A stretch of 64,000 nt of DNA from Streptomyces sp. A1277 (GTDB taxonomy: Bacteria; Actinomycetota; Actinomycetes; Streptomycetales; Streptomycetaceae), in contig NZ_SSBI01000027.1 of assembly GCF_004795015.1 (NCBI RefSeq), positions 1-64,000 of the forward strand, read 5' to 3'. Position 1 is the stretch's first letter. Every line of letters begins with the position of its first letter. A program made the translations under genes and the position numbers. This document shows, in pieces, positions 8,221-16,600 of the stretch. The notes beneath the pieces were generated by a model. That model saw only the letters and a program-made list of their open reading frames with translations, made no database searches and was not told the origin of the DNA.

Positions 8221-8244
8221 GGCCGGTGTGCGGCCGTGGCTACG

Positions 8245-9870
8245 TCAGGCGCGCAGCCACACGGCCGTGTCCTGCGGGAGGCGTCCCGCGTCGTCCAGGG
8301 GGCCGCTGGCGAGCAGCACCGCGGTGTGCGGGGGCAGGTCCGCGGCCTCGGCGGCCAGGTTGACGACGCACAGCAGGCCGTCGGTCCGGGCGAAGGCGAG
8401 CACGCCGGGCGCGGCGTCAAGCCAGGTCAGCCGCTGGATGCCGGGCTCCCCGCCGGTCCCGAAGCCGGGTTCGGTGCGCCGCAGCCGCAGGGCCTGGCGG
8501 TAGAGGCTGAGCATCGAGTCCGGGTCCTGGCTCTGGAGGTCGGCGGCGTACGCGGACCAGCCGTCCGGCTGCGGGAGCCAGGGGTCCGTGGTGGCCCCGA
8601 ATCCGGCGTACGGTTCGCTCGCCGACCAGGGCAGCGGGACGCGGCAGCCGTCCCGGCCCGGGTCCGTGCCGTTCTTGCGGAAGTGCATCGGGTCCTGGAT
8701 GCGGTCCAGCGGGATGTCGGCCTCCGGCAGCCCGAGTTCCTCGCCCTGGTAGAGGTAGGCCGCGCCGGGCAGGGCCAGCGAGAGGAGGGCGGCGGCGCGG
8801 GCCCTGCGGGTGCCGAGGGCCAGGTCGGTGGGGGTGCCGAAGGTCTTGGCCGCGAAGTCGAACCCGGTCTCCGCGCGGCCGTAGCGGGTGACGGTCCGGG
8901 TCACGTCGTGGTTGCACAGCACCCAGGTGGCGGGGGCGCCGACCGAGGCGTGCTCGGCGAGGGTGTCGTCGATGGCGGTCCGCAGCAGCCCGGCTTCCCA
9001 GGGGCAGGCGAGGAAGTTGAAGTTGAAGGCGGTGTGCAGTTCGTCGGGGCGCAGGTAGCGGGCGAACCGCTCGGTGTCGGGGAGCCAGACCTCGCCGACG
9101 AAGACCCCGTCGTACTCGTCGGCGATGGCGCGCCAGGAGCGGTAGATGTCGTGCAGTTCGTCGCGGTCCACGAAGGGGTGCGGGTCGGTGCCGACGACGA
9201 AGTCGGGCAGGGCGGGGTCCTTGGCGAGCAGGGCGGCGGAGTCGATGCGCACGCCGGCGACGCCGCGTTCGAACCAGAAGCGCAGCACGTCCTCGTGCTC
9301 CTGGCGGACGGCGGGGTGGGCCCAGTTGAGGTCGGGCTGCTGGGTGGCGAAGAGGTGGAGGTACCACTCGCCGTCCTCCAGCCGGGTCCAGGGGGTGCCG
9401 CCGAATTCGGAGACCCAGTCGTTGGGCGGGATCTCGCCGTTCGCGCCGCGTCCCTTGCGGAAGTGGAAGAGGTCGCGCTCGGGGCTGCCGGAGCCGGCTT
9501 CGAGGGCGGCGCGGAACCAGGCGTGCTGGTCGGAGACGTGGTTGGGCACGATGTCGATGATGGTGCGGATGCCCAGTTCGCGGGCCTCGGCGATCAGCTT
9601 CTCGGCCTCGGCGAGGGTGCCGAAGGCGGGGTCGATCGTGCGGTAGTCGGCCACGTCGTAGCCGCCGTCGGCCAGCGGCGAGAGGTACCAGGGGGTGAAC
9701 CAGAGGGCGTCCACGCCCAGTTCCACGAGGTAGGGCAGCTTGGCCCGTACCCCCGCCAGGTCGCCGGTGCCGTCGCCGTCGCCGTCGGCGAAGCTGCGTG
9801 GGTAGACCTGGTAGATGGCGGCATCGCGCCACCAGTGTGCGGTGGCCTCGGACGGACGGTTGGCTGCCAC
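8245..9870 (-). CDS. GH13 alpha-glucosidase (oligo-1,6-/alpha-glucosidase type), intracellular
   Basis: A 541-residue GH13 enzyme without a signal peptide, so it should cleave imported alpha-glucosides in the cytoplasm. Visible are the start WWRDAAIYQVYPRSF, region I DIVPNHVS (about 106-113), region II GVRIDSAALL with the nucleophile Asp, region III FVGEVWLPD with the acid Glu, and region IV CNHDVTR with the transition-state Asp. These fit the GH13 alpha-glucosidase/oligo-1,6-glucosidase branch. It is the last gene after two sugar permeases, 120 bases downstream, with a strong hairpin in between (9896-9948) that could lower its expression relative to the transporter. Confidence 0.95.
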   Translation of the reverse strand: MAANRPSEATAHWWRDAAIYQVYPRSFADGDGDGTGDLAGVRAKLPYLVELGVDALWFTPWYLSPLADGGYDVADYRTIDPAFGTLAEAEKLIAEARELGIRTIIDIVPNHVSDQHAWFRAALEAGSGSPERDLFHFRKGRGANGEIPPNDWVSEFGGTPWTRLEDGEWYLHLFATQQPDLNWAHPAVRQEHEDVLRFWFERGVAGVRIDSAALLAKDPALPDFVVGTDPHPFVDRDELHDIYRSWRAIADEYDGVFVGEVWLPDTERFARYLRPDELHTAFNFNFLACPWEAGLLRTAIDDTLAEHASVGAPATWVLCNHDVTRTVTRYGRAETGFDFAAKTFGTPTDLALGTRRARAAALLSLALPGAAYLYQGEELGLPEADIPLDRIQDPMHFRKNGTDPGRDGCRVPLPWSASEPYAGFGATTDPWLPQPDGWSAYAADLQSQDPDSMLSLYRQALRLRRTEPGFGTGGEPGIQRLTWLDAAPGVLAFARTDGLLCVVNLAAEAADLPPHTAVLLASGPLDDAGRLPQDTAVWLRA

Positions 9871-9895
9871 GTGGCGTTCCTTTCGGGCAGGTGGT

Positions 9896-9948
9896 ACTCC
9901 GCCGCCGGCCCGGCAAGCGGGGCAGGATGGGAGGGCCGGCGGCGGAGT
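9896..9948 (-). terminator. Intercistronic hairpin between permease and glucosidase genes
   Basis: Perfect 16-base inverted arms (9896-9911, ACTCCGCCGCCGGCCC; 9933-9948) with a 21-base loop lie between the MalG-type permease stop (9991) and the glucosidase start (9870), both read leftward. It could be a partial terminator or a barrier to 3' exonucleases. Confidence 0.6.
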
Positions 9949-9990
9949 GCTGAGGGGAAGGCGGCTTGGGGGCGTGCCCCGGGGCGGGTG

Positions 9991-10950
9991 TCAGCCCTTG
10001 AGGCCGCCCGCGGTCAGACCGCTCATGATGTTGCGCTGGAAGAGCAGGAAGATGAGCAGCGTCGGGATCGACGCGATGGTGAGTGCGGCGATGAGCACGT
10101 TCTCGGGTACGCCGCTGGCCAGTGAGTAGATGCCCACGTTGAGCGTCTGCTTGCTCGGGTCGGGCAGCGTGAGCATCGGCCAGAGGAAGTCCTTCCACAC
10201 GCCGACGACGGCGAAGATGGAGACGACTCCGAGGATCGGACGGGAGATGGGCAGGACGATCGAGCGCAGGGTGCGCAGGGGTGAGGCGCCGTCCATGGCG
10301 GCGGCGTCGAGGAGTTCGCCCGGGATCGAGTCGAAGAACCGCTTCAGCAGGAAGATGTTGAAGGCGTTGGTGACCGACGGCAGCCAGATCGCCCAGGGCG
10401 AGTTGACGAGGTTGCGCTGGAAGACGGGCACGTCCAGGACCGTGAGGTACTGCGGGACGACGAGCACGGTGGCGGGGATCATCAGGGTGGCCAGCATCAT
10501 GCCGAGGATGACCTTGCCGAACACCGGCCGCAGCTTGGACAGCGAGTAGGCGGCGGCGACGTCGAAGATCAGCTGGAAGGCGAGCGCTCCGAAGGCGTAG
10601 TACAGGGTGTTGAAGAGCAGCTTGGACAGGTCCATCACGGTCCATGCCTGCTTGTAGTTCTCGGTGTGGATGGAGCTGGGGAAGGCGGTGGGCGGGCTCT
10701 GCACCACTTCCTGGGTGGTCTTGAGGCCACCGGTGACCATCCAGTACAGGGGGCCGAGGAAGACCACCGTGAACAGGATCATCACCAGGGCGAAGACGAT
10801 CCAGTAGAAGGTCCTGCCGCGGCGTCTGCCGATCTGCGCCGGTGAGATCAGGGTGCGTTGGCGGCCGCGTTCGGCGGCGCCCTCGTTCCCGCGCCGGGCG
10901 GACTTGCGTGCGGTGCTCCCGCGCCGGGAGACCAGCGTGTTCGATGCCAT
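9991..10950 (-). CDS. Sugar ABC transporter permease, MalG/AglG type
   Basis: A 319-residue inner-membrane permease of the CUT1 sugar importers. A basic N-terminal tail precedes TM1 (FYWIVFALVMILFTVVFLG, about 46-66); five further TM segments follow, and the cytoplasmic EAA loop is visible as ELLDAAAMDGASPLRTLRSI near 215, ending in the C-terminal FLLFQRNIMSGLTAGGLKG typical of MalG. Upstream 16 bases lies the MalF-type partner. No ATPase gene is in the operon; streptomycetes normally use the shared ATPase MsiK. Confidence 0.95.
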   Translation of the reverse strand: MASNTLVSRRGSTARKSARRGNEGAAERGRQRTLISPAQIGRRRGRTFYWIVFALVMILFTVVFLGPLYWMVTGGLKTTQEVVQSPPTAFPSSIHTENYKQAWTVMDLSKLLFNTLYYAFGALAFQLIFDVAAAYSLSKLRPVFGKVILGMMLATLMIPATVLVVPQYLTVLDVPVFQRNLVNSPWAIWLPSVTNAFNIFLLKRFFDSIPGELLDAAAMDGASPLRTLRSIVLPISRPILGVVSIFAVVGVWKDFLWPMLTLPDPSKQTLNVGIYSLASGVPENVLIAALTIASIPTLLIFLLFQRNIMSGLTAGGLKG

Positions 10951-10965
10951 GGTCGTGCTCCCGTC

Positions 10966-11925
10966 CTAGTCTTCGCTGCTGCGGCTCAGTCGCACGTACA
11001 CCGCGGAGAATCCCGCGAGGACGACGAGCAGGACGAGGCCGAGTGCCGCCGCGCTGCCGTAGTTGTTGAAGTTGAAGGCGTACTGGTAGATGAGGTAGAC
11101 GACGGTGGTGGTGGAGCCCTCCGGGCCGGCGCCGTTGGTGAGCAGGAACGGTTCGGTGAAGACCTGCATCGTCGCGATGATCTGCATGAGCAGCAGGAGC
11201 GAGAGGATGAGGCGGGTCTGCGGGATGGTGACGTGCCAGATCTTGCGCAGCAGCCCCGCGCCGTCGAGTTCGGCCGCCTCGTACAGCTCGCCGGGGATGC
11301 CCTGGAGCGCGGCGAGGTAGATGAGGGTGGCGCCGCCCATGTTCATCCAGGTCGCCGCGATGACGACGGAGAGCATGGAGGTGCTGGTGTCCTGGAGCCA
11401 CTGCTGTTCGGGCAGGTGGAAGATGGCCAGGATGCGGTTGAAGAGGCCGTAGCCGGGGTCGTAGAAGTACTTGAAGAGCAGGACCGAGGCGACCGGCGGC
11501 AGCATCACGGGGAGGTAGACGAGGAGCCGCAGGTAGCCCTGTCCGTGCCGGAACTCGTTGAGCACGACGGCGACGACGAAGGGCACGACGAAGCCGAGCA
11601 GCAGGGCGAGGACGGTGAACAGGAGGGTGTTGCGCCATGCCTGCCAGAACGCCGGGTCGTTGAAGACGTACGTCAGGTTGGACCAGCCGGCCCAGGTGGT
11701 TTTGCCGTCCTCGTTCTTCTGGAAGGCCAGGATGAATTCCCGGACCATCGGATACCAGGAGAAGAGCGAGAAGCAGAGCACCGCTCCGATGAGGAAGCCG
11801 TGGGCCGAGATGTTGCGGCGCACGGCGCGCAGGAACTCCTCGCGGGCGGAGTCCCGGCGTGCGGGGCTTTGGTGTCCTGGGCGAGGCGTGGTCGCCTTGC
11901 GGGGGGACAGGGTAGGGGCCGACAT
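10966..11925 (-). CDS. Sugar ABC transporter permease, MalF/AglF type
   Basis: A 319-residue CUT1 permease with six predicted TM segments beginning at LIGAVLCFSLFSWYP (about 46-62) and the EAA motif ELYEAAELDGAGLLRKIWHV near 222. It would pair with the MalG-type protein 16 bases downstream and receive sugar from the lipoprotein encoded upstream. The short gap and shared strand indicate one transcript. The substrate is inferred to be an alpha-glucoside from the linked GH13 and GH87-like enzymes. Confidence 0.95.
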   Translation of the reverse strand: MSAPTLSPRKATTPRPGHQSPARRDSAREEFLRAVRRNISAHGFLIGAVLCFSLFSWYPMVREFILAFQKNEDGKTTWAGWSNLTYVFNDPAFWQAWRNTLLFTVLALLLGFVVPFVVAVVLNEFRHGQGYLRLLVYLPVMLPPVASVLLFKYFYDPGYGLFNRILAIFHLPEQQWLQDTSTSMLSVVIAATWMNMGGATLIYLAALQGIPGELYEAAELDGAGLLRKIWHVTIPQTRLILSLLLLMQIIATMQVFTEPFLLTNGAGPEGSTTTVVYLIYQYAFNFNNYGSAAALGLVLLVVLAGFSAVYVRLSRSSED

Positions 11926-11980
11926 GGTGTCTCCTCGGTGCCGGTGAACGTCGAGCGCAGTACGCGGACGGGGTCCGGAT

Positions 11981-12011
11981 GCGGGGCCGGGTCCGCGTGA
12001 CCCGGCCCCGC
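11981..12011 (-). terminator. Intercistronic hairpin after the binding-protein gene
   Basis: Perfect 13-base arms, GCGGGGCCGGGTC at 11981-11993 and its complement at 11999-12011, with a five-base loop, begin eight bases after the binding-protein stop codon. By analogy with malE-malF it may stabilise the binding-protein message and reduce readthrough into the permeases. Confidence 0.6.
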
Positions 12012-12018
12012 GCGTCCG

Positions 12019-13443
12019 TTACTGGTTCGCCAGAACCTGGTTGACCTGCTTCTCGGCGGTGGAGAGCAGCTTGTCGACGTCCGCGTTCTTGTTGGTCAGG
12101 ACGCCGGACATGGCGTTGTCGAGGATCTTGTAGATCTCCTGCGCCTTCGGCGGCTCGGCCTTGCCGGGGACGGGGTTGTCCATGAACGCCTTGAAGTTCT
12201 CGACGGGCATCGTCGCGTTCTCGGCGCGGGACGCGTCGTCCTTGGTCTTGCTCTCGCCGAGGAAGAAGTTCGGCTGCGGGAGGCCGACGGGGAGCTTGTC
12301 GGCCTTGGTGCGGGCCCAGTCGAACTGGCCCTTGCCGGGGGTGAGGTTCTTGAAGTTGAGCCAGGCGATGGCGGCCTTGATCTGGTCGGGCGAGCTGCCC
12401 TTCTTGATCAGGTAGTTGTTGCCGCCGAAGAGGGTGCCCTTGGCGCCGGGGATCGGGCCCAGGCCGAAGGTCTCGTACGAGGCGCCGAGCTGCTGCACCA
12501 TGTAGGCGATGTCGTCGGGCGCGGCCAGGAACATGCCGAGCTTGTCGCTGGCTATCTGCTTCTGGAGGTCGCCCCACTTGAGCAGCTGGGTCTTGCCCAT
12601 GCTGTCGTCCTCCCAGCGCATGTCGTGCAGCTGCTGGAGGACCTGCTTGCCGGTGGCGTTGTTGAAGGCGGCCTTCTTGCCGGAGGCGTCGACGATGTCA
12701 CCGCCGAGACCGAACTGGGTGGCGGCGAAGTGCCATCCGCCGTTGTTGCCGGCGCTGTACTCGCCGTAGCCGGAGATGCCCTTGCCCAGGCCCGCGATCT
12801 TCTTGGCGGCCGCGCGGACCTCGTCCCAGGTGGCCGGCGGCTTGTTCGGGTCGAGGCCGGCCTCGGTGAACAGCTTCCGGTTGATCATCAGGCCCATGGT
12901 GTAGTTGCTGGTCGGCAGGCCGTAGAGCTTGCCGTCCTTGCGGGCCACGTCGACGACCTGGGGCTGGATGTCCTTCAGCGCGGGCACCGTCTTGTCGGTG
13001 ACGTACGCGGAGATGTCCTCGGCCCCGTCGTTGTCCAGGACCTGCTGGAGGTCACTGAAGTACGCGTAGAAGACGTCGGGCTGCGACTTCCCCTTCAGCA
13101 TGGCGGTGAAGCGGGGCGGCTCGTTGCACTGGCCCGGGGTCGACTTCCCGTTGATCGTGACGTTCGGGTACTTCTTGTTGAACGCCTTGATGTCCTCGTT
13201 CCACTCGCGCAGCTCCGCGGCCTTGGCCGCCGGCGGCATGCAGTCGATCGAGATCGTCACCTTCGCCTTCGGGTCCAGCGGGGCCGAAGGGTCGGACGAC
13301 CCCTTGGACGAACTGCTCGAGTCGTCGTCCTTGCTGCTGCTCGTGCCGCAGGAGGCGAGCGAGGTCAGGGCAAGTGCGGTGACAAGGGCAGCCGCGGAGG
13401 CACGGCTGATACGGCGTGTGCGGCGCAACCCAGCACTTCTCAT
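12019..13443 (-). CDS. Sugar ABC transporter substrate-binding lipoprotein (alpha-glucoside importer)
   Basis: A 474-residue extracellular solute-binding protein, family 1. The start at 13443 gives a proper lipoprotein signal: basic MRSAGLRRTRR, hydrophobic core, lipobox LTSLASC (Cys about 34), then a Ser/Asp/Lys-rich linker typical of streptomycete lipoproteins. AAGGGG lies about eight bases upstream. The mature part has the family pattern (KVTISIDCMPP, KYPNVTINGK, PDVFYAYFSDLQQ, YGLPTSNYTMGLMINRKLF). It is first in the operon binding protein-permease-permease-glucosidase. Confidence 0.95.
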   Translation of the reverse strand: MRSAGLRRTRRISRASAAALVTALALTSLASCGTSSSKDDDSSSSSKGSSDPSAPLDPKAKVTISIDCMPPAAKAAELREWNEDIKAFNKKYPNVTINGKSTPGQCNEPPRFTAMLKGKSQPDVFYAYFSDLQQVLDNDGAEDISAYVTDKTVPALKDIQPQVVDVARKDGKLYGLPTSNYTMGLMINRKLFTEAGLDPNKPPATWDEVRAAAKKIAGLGKGISGYGEYSAGNNGGWHFAATQFGLGGDIVDASGKKAAFNNATGKQVLQQLHDMRWEDDSMGKTQLLKWGDLQKQIASDKLGMFLAAPDDIAYMVQQLGASYETFGLGPIPGAKGTLFGGNNYLIKKGSSPDQIKAAIAWLNFKNLTPGKGQFDWARTKADKLPVGLPQPNFFLGESKTKDDASRAENATMPVENFKAFMDNPVPGKAEPPKAQEIYKILDNAMSGVLTNKNADVDKLLSTAEKQVNQVLANQ

Positions 13444-13546
13444 CGATGGTCCCCTTTGGGCATGAGCGTGGATGGCCCTCGGCCGACTGACTACCGGGGC
13501 GAGGCACACTCAACCAGCGTCGACATGTGAACGCAATATCTCGCGC

Positions 13547-13560
13547 AGTTTTCGTAAAAG
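13547..13560. promoter_or_regulatory. Imperfect operator-like dyad upstream of the importer operon
   Basis: AGTTTTCGTAAAAG forms TTTT-N3-AAAA about 105-117 bases upstream of the binding-protein start. Just downstream toward the gene, CGCAATATCTCGCG (13532-13545) is a second imperfect dyad. LacI-type regulators commonly control such operons, but no regulator gene is adjacent. Confidence 0.3.
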
Positions 13561-13657
13561 TTTGACAGTGCTCCGCACGCGGCATGCGGGATTCCGCGTG
13601 CGCGCAGCACGGAGCGCCGCCCGGCGGACCGGACGGCGCCCCTGTATGCGGTGCTTG

Positions 13658-16600
13658 TTACGGGTTGATGTTGATCTTCATGGTGGACGTCGTGTTCTTC
13701 ACGTCCTGGGCGTTGCCGCTGAGCTTGAGCCCGTTGAAGGTGACCTCGCCGACGGCGGGCCCCTGGCCGGCCTCGGGCATCTCGTTGGCCCACAGCCCGA
13801 AGCCGGACTTGGCGTCGAACGCGTCACCGCTCTTGCGGGCGCCGGAGATGGAGATGTCGGTCAGGATCGTGTCCTTGATCGGGAACTGCGGCTGACCCCC
13901 CACGTAGTTGGTCTGGAACATGATGCCGCTGTACGTCGGGTCGACGATGTCGACGTGGTTGATCCGGATGCCCTGGAAGACCTTGGAGGCGGAGAACAGC
14001 CAGATCCCGGGGAAAGTCTGCGTGCCCCAGAAATGACCGCCCGAGCGGACCACGGAGACGTTCTCGATCGTCGTCGGAGTGGTCCCGAAGCCGTTCATCG
14101 GGTAGCCGAAGTCCAGCGAGCTGACCGTGATCCCGGAGTAGACCAGGGTGTCCGCGATGCGGATGTTGCGGAAGGTGTTGTCGTAGCCGCCGTAGACGGC
14201 GACACCGGCCGCGCGCCAGGTCAGCAGCGAGGTGAGGTTCTCGTAGACGTTGTTCTTCATGTCCGAGCCACCGGAGTCGATCGCCGAGAACAGCGCGAAG
14301 CTGTCGTCTCCGGTGGACCGCGACTCGTTGTTGACGACGTGGTTGTCGGTCGAGCCGTTGGTCATGTTGATGCCGTCGGCGAACGTGTCACGGATGCGGG
14401 AGTTCTTGATGGTGATGCTGTCGGTGTTGGCGCCCCAGTAGAGGCACACCGTGTGCTCGTTCCAGATGTTGTCGATGGTGATGTCGGAGACGTTGGAGAA
14501 GTCGAACACCTTGCCCGGTCCGTCGATGCGCGAGGTGTAGTTCCCGAAGTACGCGAAGTTCGCGAACGTCGAGCCCTTGGCACTGGCCTCGGCCCGGAAG
14601 CCGATGTCGGTGTTCTCCTGCGTCGAGGGCGCGTGGAACCTGGTGTACCAGGGCCCCGCCCCGATGACCTTGACGGCCTTGCCGTAGACCTGGAACTTGC
14701 TCGCGGTCCCGTAGTCGCCGGCCGGCAGGTAGACGCCCACCAGCTTGCCCGTGGTGTCCATCCGCACCCTGTCCAGGGCGTTCTGGACGTCCTGGTGGGT
14801 GAAGCCGGCGGGAACGGTGTAGGCGGCCGGATCCGGGTTGGCGATCTGCGTGGCCTGCTCCAGGCTGACGAAGTCGATCGCGTAGGTGCTGGTGTTCGCC
14901 GCGTCCTTCTGGAGCCGGATCTTGCTGCCCGCCGGGACCGTCTTGCCCAGCAGCACGTTCGCCTCGTCGTAGATGTGCCGCGGCGAGCCCGCTCCCGGGG
15001 AGTTGCCGGGGCCGGTCTCGGCGCCGTACAGCCACGCGTACTTCGAGGTGAGGTCGATCGCCTTGAGGAAGGTGCCGTCCACGTAGACGTTCAGCTTGGA
15101 GTCGATGCCGCCGCCACCCGCGGAGTCCGGGATGGAGTAGCGGGCCACCAGGGTGTTGGTGCTGGCCCTCGTGGTGAACTCGACGTAGTTGCCGGTGTCG
15201 TTGAGCGTGACCGCCTTGCGGCCCGATGCCTCGCCCGCGATGTCGCCGACGGTCCTGTTGGGCCCGACGACCTTCGCGCCGCCGCCGGTGACCGCGTCCT
15301 CCGCCTCGTAGGTGTCGTACGGCATGTTGGCGCCGCGCCCGACGAAGAACGAGCTGCTGGCGGTGTTGTTCTCGCGCTTGACCGGGAGCTCGTTGGCGTC
15401 GTCCGCGATCACCGTCTTCACGGTGTACGAGCCGTTGGCCGCGGTCCACGAGCCCAGGTTCACCGGGGCGGTCGTGGCGCCCGCGGCTATCGCGCCGTTG
15501 TAGCTGCCGGTGAGGGTCTTCACCGTGGCGCCCTTGGAGTCGAGCAGGGTCAGGGTGACGGCGTGGCCGCCCGAGGCGGACGCGACCGTGCCCTGGTTCT
15601 TGATGGCGACGGAGAAGGTGACGTTGTCGCCCTCGGCCGGGGCGGACGGCGAGGTGGTGACCGCCGAAGGCACCAGGTCGGAGCTGGCGACCGGCTTGAC
15701 GACGAGCCCGGCCGTGCTGGTGTAGGCGTTGTCGGTCTCGTTCTGCTCGATGATCTCGTTGTCCGGGTCGGCCACGGCACCGAGGGTGTACGTGCCCGCG
15801 TCGAGCGCCCCGATGCCGGCGCTCACCTGCGCGGAGGCCCCGGCGGCGAGCGCGCCCACGGAGGCGGTGGCGACCTTGGAGCCGCCGAGCCGGAATTCGA
15901 GCTTGCCGGCCGGAGCGGCGAGGGCGCCGGTGTTGCGCACCGTCGCGGTGAGCGTGACCGGGTCCGACTCGACCGGTGCGGCCGGGCTCGCCGTCACCGC
16001 GCTGACCTGGAGGTTCGGGTTGGGAGCCGGGGCGCCCAGGACCTGGAACTCCGCGACCTGGCCGGCGGGCGCGCCGGTGTTGGAGGTGAACTTCAGCTGG
16101 ACGTCGGCGACCCGGGCGTCGACCGGAATGGTCACCGTGTTGCCGCTGCCGGGGCTGAACGCGTAGTCCTTGGCGGCGGCCAGGCTCGTGAAGGACGAGG
16201 CGCTCTGTTCACGGCCGAGGACCTGGATGTTCTGGGTCCTGGCCCCCCAGCTGCTGTCCGGGTTGAGCTTGACGACGACGCTCTGGGTGTCGGCGTTGGC
16301 GCCCAGCTTCACCGTGAGCGTGTTGGGGTAGCTGCCGCCCGCGCCCTCCCAGTAGGTGGAGAGCTGGTTGTCGTTGGCGTTCTCCGCGACGAACGTGTGG
16401 ACCACGGAGGAGGCGGTGATGGGCTTGCCGACGGCGAGATTGGAGGCCGCGCCGGTGCTGCCGTTGCGGGTGACGGTGTTGCTGTTGCCCGAGACGTTGC
16501 CCGCCGCGTCCTTGGCCCGGACGTAGTACGACACGGTGGTGCCGGCGGGCTGGGTGTCGGTGTAGGTGGTGACATCGCCCGCGACGCTCTTGCGCAGCAC

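Noticed and set aside
8417..12577. A 1386-codon leftward open frame across the glucosidase and importer genes
   Set aside because: It is an alternative frame of the high-GC genes: Arg/Pro/Gly-rich, no family similarity, while the overlapping frames carry clear GH13 and ABC motifs.
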